A stretch of DNA of 51,523 bases, from positions 1 to 51,523 of the forward strand of contig JBHPEA010000006.1 of assembly GCA_042577505.1 (NCBI GenBank), written 5' to 3'. The position numbers were made by a program, and so were the translations under genes. Within the stretch, counting starts at the first letter, position 1; the number at the start of each line of letters is the position of its first letter. The notes under the pieces were generated by a model. The model saw only the letters and a list, made by a program, of their open reading frames with translations. It was not told the origin of the DNA and made no database searches. The stretch comes from JACQSR01 sp042577505 (GTDB taxonomy: Archaea; Nanobdellota; Nanobdellia; Woesearchaeales; JACQSR01). Of this stretch, positions 9,132-18,545 are shown piece by piece.

Positions 9132-10549
9132 AAAAAAGTCAGGTGACAATGTTTATAATAATGGCAATTTTGGTGTTATTCGTTTTCCTAGTAGCACGTT
9201 TCATTACTACAGAAACTATAGAAGATGATCTTCAATCTGATAAAGAAAGATCAGAGAGATTTAATGAAAAAATCCAACCAGTTCAATCTTTTATCACTTC
9301 TTGTTTGGATCAACAAGCTAAACTTGGAGTAGAATTAGCAGCGAAACAAGGAGGGGTTATATGGGATACTACTCCTGTTGGATCATGTTCTACTGGATCT
9401 GAAGATCAAAATGGGAGCGTTGGCGCACCGGCAAAATCTCCTGAAGATCACCCCCTTTATCCAGATCTTATGTGTGTGAAGTATGTTATTTTAGCAGATT
9501 CTGATGAGGACATACCTGGAGCTCCTTGGCCTACTTTCCCTTGGAATACTTCTGCATCCACTCCCAATCTTATTGTTAAAACCTCGGAGGTTTTTGGAGA
9601 TGTCGAATTGAATGGATTAAGTGGGAATGCTAGTGATACCATTTCATCGATTATTGAAGATTATATTGATAATACTATTCCTTTATGTTTGAGGGGGCTG
9701 TCTACTTTTGATAATCGTTTTATAGTAGATGAAAGTGGAGGTACTGAAACAGAAGTAGTATTTTTGGAAAACGATGTATTTTTCCGGATGAAATATGTTG
9801 TTACCCTCACAGATAATGCAACAAGAGAGAGTAGGACATTGAAATATCATACGGTAACATTACCTATAAGGTTTAAGAAATTGTACGAGATTACACAGTT
9901 TATTGTTACAAAAGACACAGAAATTGCTGATTTTGACATTCGCACCAATCTACCTGGAGATTTAGGTGTAGGAGGATATGATTGGGCCACAAGCGCCGCA
10001 GGATTTTATGTAAAATATCTACATTCCGATTTTCATTATGATATTATAGCAGTTGGAGATAATAGGTCAAGAGATACTGAAGGGGAAGATTTTGAGTTTA
10101 TTTTTGCAAGAGAGAATAGAAAACCCGCTTTATATTATATTGAGAATAAGGATTACGTTGAAATTGACCGAATGAGTGATTTTACTATCAGTTCTGCAAT
10201 GCTTAGTACATTTTTTGATTACAGCAGTTATCGACCTCTTCCTGATGATCAATTTATTGTTCCTGGAAAACCTGATGCACTGGATCCTGATGAGGACCAC
10301 ACAAATGCACACCCAATAAGTGGTGTTAACGCTTCCTTGTATTATAATGTTAGTGCAGATAGATGTGTTAATTCAGCAGGGGACGTTGCCAATATTTTAC
10401 TCGAGCCATGTATAATCCCCCGCGTACCAGACACTAGACCAGAGATTATTAATTTTACTGTATATGCATACGAACCTGGCGCAAAGTATGATTTTCAAGG
10501 TGGACAAGGAATGGGTTTGAATATAACAATTAACTGGAAATGGACTTAA
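9128..10549 (+). CDS. Pilin-like membrane-anchored protein, MKKSQVTMF type
   Basis: 473 residues. The N-terminus is a short basic leader (KKS) followed directly by Q and one hydrophobic helix (~residues 6-26), the arrangement of archaeal class III signal peptides, although Ser rather than Gly precedes the putative cleavage point. Residues after the helix form a charged stretch (SDKERSERFNEKIQPVQSFITSCLDQQAKLGVELA), then a ~400-residue extracytoplasmic domain with few Cys. Similar QVT.F starts occur in other DPANN surface proteins as far as I recall; a database search was not possible. It sits between the Cys-rich giants with ATGA overlap upstream and a 10-base overlap downstream, so it is probably co-translated and part of the same assembly. 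Confidence 0.75.
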   Translation: MKKSQVTMFIIMAILVLFVFLVARFITTETIEDDLQSDKERSERFNEKIQPVQSFITSCLDQQAKLGVELAAKQGGVIWDTTPVGSCSTGSEDQNGSVGAPAKSPEDHPLYPDLMCVKYVILADSDEDIPGAPWPTFPWNTSASTPNLIVKTSEVFGDVELNGLSGNASDTISSIIEDYIDNTIPLCLRGLSTFDNRFIVDESGGTETEVVFLENDVFFRMKYVVTLTDNATRESRTLKYHTVTLPIRFKKLYEITQFIVTKDTEIADFDIRTNLPGDLGVGGYDWATSAAGFYVKYLHSDFHYDIIAVGDNRSRDTEGEDFEFIFARENRKPALYYIENKDYVEIDRMSDFTISSAMLSTFFDYSSYRPLPDDQFIVPGKPDALDPDEDHTNAHPISGVNASLYYNVSADRCVNSAGDVANILLEPCIIPRVPDTRPEIINFTVYAYEPGAKYDFQGGQGMGLNITINWKWT

Positions 10550-13500
10550 GAAAAATTAATCTTGGAATGTGCATGATTATCCTAGCTTTCGCTGTACTGG
10601 CTTTAGCTTCATCTGCAGAAAAATGTTGTATTAACACACACCCCAATGTTTCGACGAGTGATATTTGTGATGAAGGACTGGGTCAAGATCTTTGTTGTCG
10701 TGCAAATACAGTTGAAAATGGAAGCACTGTTTATCCTACAACTGTTGCTGATTGTTTGGCAAATTATTATCAGGAATGCAGCAACTTCGCTGCAGAGTGC
10801 GTAGAGGGATGTTGTTGTAAAAATAATGTGGCTCTCCCAGGCGAATTTCCAAAAATTGTTTGTGAAGATGAAAAAAGAAAAAACGGAACTTTTGTTCAAA
10901 AAGTAGGATCTCAAACATGTGATCAAGCATGCGGGGCGGTTAATTGGACATGCGGAGATGGAACATGTAATATGCCTGATGAAGATCACGAAACTTGCCC
11001 AGGCGATTGCCCTTACTCTGCTAATTGTTCTACTCCAACCTATCAACCAAAATTATCTAATTTAAGAGTCCAACCGATACAAGGATCCAATACTATGAAG
11101 TTATCTTGGGTGGATGAGTGTGTTACGGAGATACAATTTTATGAGGTAACAAGGTGTAAAGATAGTGATTGTCTTACCCTCCCCCCAATCGTTTTTAATG
11201 AGTTCTCAGACGGGAATCTAGAATTTGGTCCTAGATATACTTATAAAATATTTGCAAAATATGGGGATGCTAGAACTGCGACAATAAATGGATCTAATTT
11301 ATTAGGGAATTTGGAATGTCTCAATCAGAGAGATACAAATAATAAATTTTGTATAAGTGCTTCTTATTACGATCAACCTGTGATTCAAACTTATTTTTCT
11401 CGATTTGGTGGCGATGCAAATGAAACTTTTTACAACACAGGATTTCAGTGTTTAAGTGGAAACAGACTCACGAAGATAAGAGAGTGCGCAGAGAATACGT
11501 CATGTACAGCTTATGGTCCGGATATTGAATGTATCATTGGAGGGGGAGCATGTGATTTTAGTGACGGTAATCCTTTCGGTATGTACTTTTCAAGGGAAGA
11601 ATGTGAAGGGCCAGATGATAATAGAACGTTCTGTTTCTTAGATAGATCCACTACACTTATTGATACTTGCTATCCTTGTGTAACCTCCATGGTTTGTTAT
11701 GATTATAAAACAGAAGGGGCTTGTGAGCAAGATAATTGTAGGAGTGGAACAAATAACTGTACATGGGTAGATATAATTCCAAGATTAGGTATTGGGGTAT
11801 GCATAGACCCTGGATTAGATAATTGTGAATATTGCGCTAAAAAAGGATCCACTTGGGCACTTAATACTGATGCCTTCAATTCAGTTTTTGATATATGCAC
11901 ATCAGAAAAAATTCTTGCATTAACAAATGGAACTGGATGTACTTGCGAACCTATAGGGGGAAGACAAGAATGTCCTCCTAACCATGAGACAAGAGGGAAA
12001 TGTCATCCAGGTTATCAAGAATGTTTACAAGGTACTCATTATAATACTTGGGGCCCTTGCACTAATGTCACATACAGAGACAATTTCGAAACTTGTGGAA
12101 ATAAAGATGCTAATGGTTCTTTGATTGATGATAATTGTAATGGTATAGTTGATGAAGGTTGTGCTGAAACAGAATGTGATGGAAACGATGATAATGGTAA
12201 TGGGGATATTGACGAAGGGTGTGATGATTGTGATGGAGATAATAATGAGACCTGTTGGAATACATGGCCACATCCAAAACCTTTATGTGGAGCAGACGCT
12301 ATTGATTTAGATGATGATAATGATGGTGTTTTGGATATTAATGATTCTCAAAAGTGTACGAGGCCAGTAGGTTTATGTGTTGTATATAATCAAACAAACG
12401 CTCCAAATACTCCTTCAAAATGGGGGGTTGCTATAGATCGAGATGAAGATGGTTATTGTTTGGGATGGGATTGTAATGATAATAATGAGTCTTCCGATCC
12501 ATATAATTGTACTACTCAGGAATTATGTTCGAATAATTATTTGGATCCTGGCGAAGATGAAGTAGATTGTGGTGGCGTTTGTATTAAATGTAGAATTAAA
12601 ACGATGAAAGTGGTTGTACCTAAGTTTAATGTTTCTTCTAAGACTAAATTTGATCTTAAATTTAGTACTGATAAAGCAGGAACTTGTAAGTACTCAGTGG
12701 GTGTTGATCTTTTATGGGGTAGTAAGACTAGCTTCGATACCACAGGAGGAATCACACATATTGCAAAAGATTTCACTAAAATAAGTGATCAAAGTACTAA
12801 GAAAATATTTACTGCTTGTAAAGATGGAGTATGGGATGGAGAATTCAATATGTCGAAATGGGATTTTGAGATTTCTGTCGACACTACAAGACCAGGATGG
12901 AAACCAACCAACCCAGAAGCAAATCCTAACCCTATTGTTCAAATTCTTTCTGGATCAGATTCACCTCAGACTAATTTGAAAGTTTACTCAGATGATCAAA
13001 CCATCTGTAGATATGGTCCACAGGGAGGAAGTTTCGCCTTGTTAAATGGAACGTTTAAAGGATATGAAAACAACTCTTTTAAGAATTTCCATCAGCAGAC
13101 TTTAGTATTCTCGCCTTTCCACCGTAAGAAAACCTATGATTATTATGTAGCATGTAAGAATCCTGGCGATCCTGAAGGGAATAACACAATATCATTCCTA
13201 TTCAAGGTACCGATATTTGTAGATCTTGATCAAAAAATTGGATTTATTGAGTATACAAAGAAATACTTCTCCGGTAGCGCAAATGATCAGCCCATCATAA
13301 ATTTCTCAGTAAATAAAATCTCAGAGTGTTACTGGGGGGAGAAATCAGATGACATGCTTCAAGCGTACGGAGAGTATGATTTCAAAAAAGGTCCAGAGTA
13401 TTTCTATTCGCACAAATATGATAAAATGATTAATGGAACTTTGTTAGGAGAGGGCTCTTATACATTATATACTGTCTGTTATGAAGGAGCTGATTCTGTT

Positions 13501-15279
13501 AATGCAATACATAACTTTGCAGTAGACAGTTCTCCACCATCAAAACCAATAGTAGATGATTCCTCTAAGTATGCGAATAATTCCAATATTACTTGGGTTA
13601 CAGATGAATTAAGAGTTAAATTTAAAGCAACAGACAACATCTCTGGAATAGATTATTACACCTACTGGTTAACTGATTCAGGTAACACAGTTATTGTTAA
13701 TAAAACGAATTCAACTGATCATGATAGTTACTTCTTTGTCTCGGGATTAAATTTAACAGATAAGGTAAAATATTACTTCCATGCAGAAGCATATGATCTT
13801 GCTGGATGGAAAGGAGATGTTGGTAAATCGGATGGAATATTAGTTGATACTTCGAAACTACCTGCTACTTGTTCAGATTCAAGGAAGAATGGAGATGAGA
13901 CTGGAATCGATTGTGGGGGATCTTGTAAAAGATGCGGAACGAATGTCACCTGTAAAGTAAATACTGATTGCGCTTCACAATTCTGTGACACTAACAAAAT
14001 ACCTGCGGTTTGTGCAGCAGCAAGATGTGATGACGGTTTCCACAACGGAAATGAAACAGATAAAGATTGTGGAGGACCTTGTACTAATAAATGTGAAGTT
14101 AATAAGAAATGTAAGAAAGATGCAGATTGTGTAACAAACAACTGTGACGTAGCTGTTAAAATTTGTACAGGAGTTGATCTTTGCGATAATAAATATCTAG
14201 ATCCTGGCGAAACTGATACAGACTGTGGAGGAGATAAATGCAATCCATGTGAGGATGATAAGCTATGCCAGATTAACGCCGATTGTGGTTCTGGATGGTG
14301 TAATCCTTCTTTCACTTGTAAAACTCCTACTTGTACTGATGGACATAAGAATGGAGGGGAGGAGGCAACCGATTGTGGTGGAGGAGTTTGCGTAGCATGT
14401 AACGTTACATTTAGTGATGCAGATAATGATGGCATCTCAGATTCATGGGAGGATAGATATTGTGATGGTAATTGTGATCCAGGTGGAGACGAAGATGGAG
14501 ATGGTTTGACAAATCTACAAGAATTCCTTGAGAGAACAAATCCCACTAACGAAGACACAGATGGTGATGGATTTAGTGATGGAGACGAAGTAGATGCAGG
14601 TACAGATCCTTTAGATCCAGATGATCATCCTTCAGGTGCAACAGGATTCTTATTGACATTCCTACTTATACTAGCTATACTGGCATTATTATTTGTTGGA
14701 GGTTACTTGTTTTACACATATTATTATTTACCTAATCAGAAAAAGAAAGAAGGACCAGTAAGACCAACTCAACCAATGGGTCCAAGACAACAAGCACGAA
14801 TGCCTCCTAGAGGAATGGTACAGCCAGTAGGTAGGGCTAGAGTAACTCCAAGAGCGCTAACAAAAGCAAAGCCAGGAGAGAAACCCTCAATAAGACCAAT
14901 TGCCCCTATTACTCCGAGACCAGTGTCTCCAGAACAACAAAAGAGGAGAGACCAAATCAAAGAATTATTAGAAAAGAGGAAGAAAGAAAGAGAGGCTGCG
15001 AGAGAAAGGGTTTTCAATGTCTTTGGAATGAGTAAAAAACCAGAAGTTAAAGCAGCCCCGAAACCAGTTGTGGGTAAACAAGCCATAGCTCCTAAACCTG
15101 CGACATCTAAACCAGCTCCAGCAAAACCAGCTCCGAAAAAGCAGGCTCCAAAACCTAGAAAGAAGAGGAAGGCAAGGAAGAAAGTTCAGAAGAAAACAAA
15201 GTCGTTTGAACAACTCAGAGATCTTTCTGGAAAGGGATCTTCATTGGAGAAGTTATCTAAAATTGCTAAGAAGAAATGA
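10540..15279 (+). CDS. Giant transmembrane surface protein with MopE-like, CGG and TSP3-like repeats and a basic cytoplasmic tail
   Basis: 1579 residues. Signal peptide to about residue 26 (LALASSAEKCC). The ectodomain contains a Fn3-like stretch near residues 170-250, MopE-type metal-binding motifs (DDNCNGIVDEGC) near 523-573, Asp-rich TSP3-like motifs (DLDDDNDGVLD), and four or more NG.E..DCGG..C..C modules, one near 665 and several at ~1107-1288. Thrombospondin type 3-like Ca2+ repeats (DADNDGISD, DEDGDGLTN, DTDGDGFSD) occupy ~1290-1366. A single membrane helix (~1367-1397) is followed by a ~180-residue Lys/Arg/Pro/Ala-rich tail with a predicted coiled coil (EQQKRRDQIKELLEKRKKER). Topology is therefore N-out, C-in, linking the Ca2+-binding exterior to the cytoplasm. 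It overlaps the next gene by ATGA. Exact role unknown; a receptor or anchor for the apparatus is inferred. Confidence 0.8.
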   Translation: MDLRKINLGMCMIILAFAVLALASSAEKCCINTHPNVSTSDICDEGLGQDLCCRANTVENGSTVYPTTVADCLANYYQECSNFAAECVEGCCCKNNVALPGEFPKIVCEDEKRKNGTFVQKVGSQTCDQACGAVNWTCGDGTCNMPDEDHETCPGDCPYSANCSTPTYQPKLSNLRVQPIQGSNTMKLSWVDECVTEIQFYEVTRCKDSDCLTLPPIVFNEFSDGNLEFGPRYTYKIFAKYGDARTATINGSNLLGNLECLNQRDTNNKFCISASYYDQPVIQTYFSRFGGDANETFYNTGFQCLSGNRLTKIRECAENTSCTAYGPDIECIIGGGACDFSDGNPFGMYFSREECEGPDDNRTFCFLDRSTTLIDTCYPCVTSMVCYDYKTEGACEQDNCRSGTNNCTWVDIIPRLGIGVCIDPGLDNCEYCAKKGSTWALNTDAFNSVFDICTSEKILALTNGTGCTCEPIGGRQECPPNHETRGKCHPGYQECLQGTHYNTWGPCTNVTYRDNFETCGNKDANGSLIDDNCNGIVDEGCAETECDGNDDNGNGDIDEGCDDCDGDNNETCWNTWPHPKPLCGADAIDLDDDNDGVLDINDSQKCTRPVGLCVVYNQTNAPNTPSKWGVAIDRDEDGYCLGWDCNDNNESSDPYNCTTQELCSNNYLDPGEDEVDCGGVCIKCRIKTMKVVVPKFNVSSKTKFDLKFSTDKAGTCKYSVGVDLLWGSKTSFDTTGGITHIAKDFTKISDQSTKKIFTACKDGVWDGEFNMSKWDFEISVDTTRPGWKPTNPEANPNPIVQILSGSDSPQTNLKVYSDDQTICRYGPQGGSFALLNGTFKGYENNSFKNFHQQTLVFSPFHRKKTYDYYVACKNPGDPEGNNTISFLFKVPIFVDLDQKIGFIEYTKKYFSGSANDQPIINFSVNKISECYWGEKSDDMLQAYGEYDFKKGPEYFYSHKYDKMINGTLLGEGSYTLYTVCYEGADSVNAIHNFAVDSSPPSKPIVDDSSKYANNSNITWVTDELRVKFKATDNISGIDYYTYWLTDSGNTVIVNKTNSTDHDSYFFVSGLNLTDKVKYYFHAEAYDLAGWKGDVGKSDGILVDTSKLPATCSDSRKNGDETGIDCGGSCKRCGTNVTCKVNTDCASQFCDTNKIPAVCAAARCDDGFHNGNETDKDCGGPCTNKCEVNKKCKKDADCVTNNCDVAVKICTGVDLCDNKYLDPGETDTDCGGDKCNPCEDDKLCQINADCGSGWCNPSFTCKTPTCTDGHKNGGEEATDCGGGVCVACNVTFSDADNDGISDSWEDRYCDGNCDPGGDEDGDGLTNLQEFLERTNPTNEDTDGDGFSDGDEVDAGTDPLDPDDHPSGATGFLLTFLLILAILALLFVGGYLFYTYYYLPNQKKKEGPVRPTQPMGPRQQARMPPRGMVQPVGRARVTPRALTKAKPGEKPSIRPIAPITPRPVSPEQQKRRDQIKELLEKRKKEREAARERVFNVFGMSKKPEVKAAPKPVVGKQAIAPKPATSKPAPAKPAPKKQAPKPRKKRKARKKVQKKTKSFEQLRDLSGKGSSLEKLSKIAKKK

Positions 15280-15812
15280 AAAAGAAAGGATTTTTAGCAT
15301 CAGAACTATTTATCTACATTCTAATCGTTGTGGTCGTTGCCTTAATATTAATTTTTGGTTATAGGGGAATTAACTTTATCTTACAAAAACAAGAAGAAAT
15401 TGCTATGATTGAATTCATTAATAGTCTGAAATCTAAGATGAAAGCAACAGCTGATTACGGATCTGTAAGGGAGGATAGGTATCTTGTTCCAAAGGGAGTA
15501 AAGGAAGTTTGTTTTATTGATTATAGACAACCACCTCAAAATGAGACTAATTTCACAGAGAAATATCCAGTCGTGGCTCTAGAATGGGATTTAAGTTATA
15601 CAAGAGACCTTCCAACTAAGAATGTATTTTTATGGAAAGAGCCACTCGAATCTGATGGATTCTTTTTAGGGATAAAGGAAAATAAAAAATCTTATTTTGA
15701 AATAGATCCGAATGAAAGATATCAATGCTATAAGACTATAGGGAATTACGTTAGAATTAGGATGGAAGGAAGAGGAGATAAGGTGGAGTTGTTTAAAGTT
15801 GGTGTATCATGA
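15276..15812 (+). CDS. Pilin-like protein, KKKGFLASELF type
   Basis: 178 residues. Leader MKKKG is followed by FLASELFIY and a hydrophobic helix to about residue 28, with Glu near position +5 of the predicted mature protein as in type IV pilins. Then comes an amphipathic helix (FILQKQEEIAMIEFINSLKSKM) that continues the pilin stalk. The C-terminal ~120 residues are a small globular domain with two Cys (VCFID, YQCYKT). ATGA overlaps on both sides. Pilin-like fold is inferred from the N-terminal architecture, not from a family match. Confidence 0.75.
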   Translation: MKKKGFLASELFIYILIVVVVALILIFGYRGINFILQKQEEIAMIEFINSLKSKMKATADYGSVREDRYLVPKGVKEVCFIDYRQPPQNETNFTEKYPVVALEWDLSYTRDLPTKNVFLWKEPLESDGFFLGIKENKKSYFEIDPNERYQCYKTIGNYVRIRMEGRGDKVELFKVGVS

Positions 15813-16915
15813 GAAAAGGAATTGTTACAATACAATTTAATTGGATTTTGGTTTTAATCTCTGGGGCCGTAATTATGGTCTTTTTCGTTAGTGTTATTAA
15901 TTGGGCAACTAAACTTCAAGAGGAGAAAACCAATGTTGTAATACTGAATACTGTTAGCACAATCACGAATTCTATTAAATCTGGAGATAGGTTGGATAAA
16001 ATATTTAGATCTGTCCCGGAAGCAGATATTCTATACAAGTGTTTTAGATCTGATCAAGGCACCCCTTGTACTTGTTCTCTGTCGATAGGAGGGAGGGCTC
16101 TAAATTTGGATGATCCCTCTATAATTTTATTTGCGCCTACAAGAATGAGGGTACCGAATATACTTTCTAAATCGCAGGAATGGAACTCCCCCTTTAGAAT
16201 TGCAAATTTCCTTTACTTTACCTCTACAAATGTGAGGTATATATTTGTTAGGCCTACAGCAAATGAACAACTGAAAAAAGATATTTTGGAAGCTTCGCCT
16301 TCTTTACTTAAGGCAGATGAACATTTCGATGACACTTTACTGGATGATTTTGTAGATAAGAATGATGATAGGTTAAAGTTTGTTTTTATTAATACTGATC
16401 CTGCAGATTATGAGGATCTCTTAGATGGGGAATTGTCAGATATGAAGGATGAAGATGTAAATGCAGTGTGGATTAAACCAGACCCTACGAGAACAGTTAC
16501 ATTTTATAGAAAAAATGAAGATGAGTGGAAAATGGTTTCTGCTGGGGATATCCCTTATTACGATATAACTTCTTTGGTTGGTGCAGTTTTTAGTGAGGAG
16601 AATGATAAAGAAGGGACAGAAAATTATTTTTGTATGTTGCAAAAATCATTTGAGACACAGCATTACGCAGTGAAGGCTATAAAGAAGAGAGCGGAGAATA
16701 TTAGTGGAGTTTATACTTCGAACGTCAATTGTAGAAATACTTATGTTAATGCTATAGCAAATTTACAAGCTCTTGAGGCGGCAACAATTGACCCTTATTC
16801 TCATACTGAGGTTTCTGTTGGGACAAATTTGATTCCAAGCGTTGAAGGTGCGGCTACGGCTTTGGGTACAAATAATGATCAGGCTTTGTTATATTCTTGT
16901 GCTTTGATATATTAA
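15809..16915 (+). CDS. Pilin-like protein, RKGIVTIQFNW type
   Basis: 368 residues. MRKG leader, then IVTIQFNWILVLISGAVIMVFF as the membrane helix, followed by a Lys/Glu-rich helix and an extracytoplasmic domain with a Cys cluster at ~74-90 (CFRSDQGTPCTC). No catalytic motif recognised. It starts inside the stop of the previous gene (ATGA) and ends one base before the next ATG, so it belongs to the same transcript. I read it as one of the structural subunits of the array. Confidence 0.75.
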   Translation: MRKGIVTIQFNWILVLISGAVIMVFFVSVINWATKLQEEKTNVVILNTVSTITNSIKSGDRLDKIFRSVPEADILYKCFRSDQGTPCTCSLSIGGRALNLDDPSIILFAPTRMRVPNILSKSQEWNSPFRIANFLYFTSTNVRYIFVRPTANEQLKKDILEASPSLLKADEHFDDTLLDDFVDKNDDRLKFVFINTDPADYEDLLDGELSDMKDEDVNAVWIKPDPTRTVTFYRKNEDEWKMVSAGDIPYYDITSLVGAVFSEENDKEGTENYFCMLQKSFETQHYAVKAIKKRAENISGVYTSNVNCRNTYVNAIANLQALEAATIDPYSHTEVSVGTNLIPSVEGAATALGTNNDQALLYSCALIY

Positions 16916-16916
16916 A

Positions 16917-17399
16917 ATGAAAAAAAGTCAGATGCAGTTGGGAGAGACAATTGCAATTTTACTAGTTTTCATGTTACTTGTGGGATTGGGATTTGCTTTT
17001 TATGCTAGGGTAAACAGTATTTCTGTTCAAAGACAATTGATACAATTAGAAGAACAAAGAGCAATCCATAAAGTTCAGACGATAACTAACTTACCCGAAT
17101 TGATTTGTTCTAGCAGAGAGGTCGTTACTGATTACTGTGTTGATTTGTATAAAGTTTATGCGGCTTTGGGCCCAGATGGAGTTTTTCAGAAAGAAGTTCC
17201 TTATTATAGGAGGTTGTATGGAAATTCTTATGTGAAATTGCATTGGTTATCTGGCATTGATACTCCAATTGATTTTCTTTTGTTTAATAGCACTGTTGGT
17301 GGTTCAGCTAATGTTTTTCATTTTCCAGTTTTAATTAACGATCCGGTCAATAACACGAATCATTTTGGAATGATAGAGGTAGGGGTTTCAATACGATGA
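16917..17399 (+). CDS. Pilin-like protein, MKKSQMQLGETIAIL type
   Basis: 160 residues. KKSQ leader, QLGETIAILLVFMLLVGLGFAFYARV helix with Glu close to the start of the helix, and then a Gln/Glu-rich stalk helix (VQRQLIQLEEQRAIHKVQ). Two Cys pairs (LICSS, DYCVD) lie early in the small C-terminal domain. The stop overlaps the next start by ATGA. Of the set, this N-terminus is among the most pilin-like because of the Glu and the stalk helix. Function as a minor subunit is inferred. Confidence 0.75.
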   Translation: MKKSQMQLGETIAILLVFMLLVGLGFAFYARVNSISVQRQLIQLEEQRAIHKVQTITNLPELICSSREVVTDYCVDLYKVYAALGPDGVFQKEVPYYRRLYGNSYVKLHWLSGIDTPIDFLLFNSTVGGSANVFHFPVLINDPVNNTNHFGMIEVGVSIR

Positions 17400-18031
17400 A
17401 GAGGTCTCAAATGGAAATAATGGGATTGACAATCATCATTGTACTTTTAGCTTTTGCGTTATTGTTTGTGGTTAGGTTTATGATTCTTAAGGAAGATCCT
17501 CTTACTAAACTAGAGGTAGTTGAATCAAAATTAGCAGCTTCTATAATGAGTACAATGCTTAAAACAACAGCTACTGATTGTAAAATGCACACATATGGAG
17601 ATTTAATTAAGAATTGTAGGGAGGGGATGGGTGCGAATCTAGTAGCATTAAGTGAAGAGGACCTCAATGAATCAGCATTGGATAAGGGCAGTATAATTTG
17701 TGATGATGGAAGGCAATCTTGCCAGTATATCTTGAATAAAGCACATCAGATCTTTACAGAGACATTTAATACAACATTGAAATTTAATTATAAGTTTTTT
17801 ATTTTAAGTGATTATCATCTTGGAGAGTGCAAGGAAAAAGAACCTAACCCCCCAAGTGATATGACTACAAATATTATCTTTGAGATGGGTCCAGGTTGTA
17901 CCGAAAGAAGGCAAGTATGTCAACCCTGGCCAACAAAGGTAGGGACAATATTGCTTAGATTAGATATCTGTAGTGGATTGAGGAGATATACGGGGGATCC
18001 GGACTTTGGTCATGTAGGAGACGTAAACTGA
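17396..18031 (+). CDS. Pilin-like protein, MKRSQMEIMGL type
   Basis: 211 residues. KRSQ leader, helix from about residue 8 to 28 (GLTIIIVLLAFALLFVVRF), then a domain with several Cys (TDCKMHT, KNCREG, IICDDGRQSCQY, LGECKE, PGCTERRQVCQP). An even, spaced Cys content suggests disulfides. It is the last gene of the first long run of overlapping genes; a 57-base gap with a clear promoter follows. Role as structural subunit inferred. Confidence 0.75.
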   Translation: MKRSQMEIMGLTIIIVLLAFALLFVVRFMILKEDPLTKLEVVESKLAASIMSTMLKTTATDCKMHTYGDLIKNCREGMGANLVALSEEDLNESALDKGSIICDDGRQSCQYILNKAHQIFTETFNTTLKFNYKFFILSDYHLGECKEKEPNPPSDMTTNIIFEMGPGCTERRQVCQPWPTKVGTILLRLDICSGLRRYTGDPDFGHVGDVN

Positions 18032-18047
18032 CCGATATATTTATATA
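18031..18047 (+). promoter_or_regulatory. BRE/TATA promoter of the small pilin-like gene
   Basis: ACCGA followed by TATATTTATATA lies about 45-58 bases before the ATG at 18089, giving an expected start site near 18070 and room for the Shine-Dalgarno GAGGTGA at 18077-18083. It is the clearest promoter inside the cluster. Confidence 0.6.
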
Positions 18048-18088
18048 TCATATATGTTAAAAGTAGATATTAAAAGAGGTGAATATTA

Positions 18089-18364
18089 ATGAAAAAAGGA
18101 CAAGGAATATCATTAAATACGATCATTATTGCGGCAATTGCCCTTATTGTTCTCGTTGTGATTATTGCTGTATTCACAGGTAGAATGGGCGGATGGACAG
18201 TTGGATTGAAGAATATTGTTGGAGATACAAACACAGATTGTAATGAAATCAATCCATCTTGGGTGTTAAGGAGTATGGATGATTGTAATTCCATCGAGGG
18301 AGCAAATCACGTAAGATCAAAAGACGCTCCAGGTTCTACAGAGATGGTGTGCTGCACCAAATAA
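18089..18364 (+). CDS. Small pilin-like protein, candidate major subunit
   Basis: 91 residues. Canonical class III-like leader MKKG with Q at +1, a very hydrophobic helix (IIIAAIALIVLVVIIAVF), and a short C-terminal domain with four Cys ending in CC near the terminus. Unlike its neighbours it has its own BRE/TATA box, a strong Shine-Dalgarno and its own T-rich terminator, so it is likely transcribed as a separate, abundant mRNA. In pilus systems the major pilin is often the small, separately expressed one; this makes it the best candidate here (inference). It resembles the 103-residue protein at 21099 in leader, size and CC-containing end. Confidence 0.8.
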   Translation: MKKGQGISLNTIIIAAIALIVLVVIIAVFTGRMGGWTVGLKNIVGDTNTDCNEINPSWVLRSMDDCNSIEGANHVRSKDAPGSTEMVCCTK

Positions 18365-18381
18365 TTTTTTTTCTTTTTTTT
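18365..18381 (+). terminator. T-rich archaeal terminator
   Basis: Two runs of T (TTTTTTTT and TTTTTTTTT, split by one C) begin right after the stop codon of the small pilin-like gene. Archaeal RNA polymerase terminates on such oligo-T runs without a hairpin. Confidence 0.6.
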
Positions 18382-18419
18382 AGATAACTTTTTATAGAGT
18401 AATTCTTAGGTTTTATGTT

Positions 18420-18545
18420 ATGACAGATTCGGGTACTGAGCAATCGTACGATTTTATTTTAAGGATGATCGTATATGGAGCAATGGTAGCTGTGGTTGGG
18501 TTGGCAATTTATTCAATTGTAACTAAGTTGTTAGGTGTAGAATGA
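18420..18545 (+). CDS. 41-residue single-helix membrane protein
   Basis: ATG at 18420 opens a 41-codon frame: short polar N-terminus (TDSGTEQSYDF), then a helix with Gly and Ala (MIVYGAMVAVVGLAIYSIV) and a TKLLGVE end. A TATA-like TTTTTATAG at 18389-18397, about 27 bases before the ATG, predicts a leaderless transcript. The stop overlaps the next gene's ATG (ATGA), which supports reality of this small gene. It lacks the basic leader of the pilin-like proteins. Function unknown. Confidence 0.65.
   Translation: MTDSGTEQSYDFILRMIVYGAMVAVVGLAIYSIVTKLLGVE

Noticed and set aside
13773..14558. Antisense 261-codon open frame opposite the DCGG/TSP3 repeats of the giant gene
   Set aside because: Its length follows from Asp/Gly/Cys-rich codons on the plus strand giving Ser/Pro/Leu-rich antisense; no domain, start context or neighbours.
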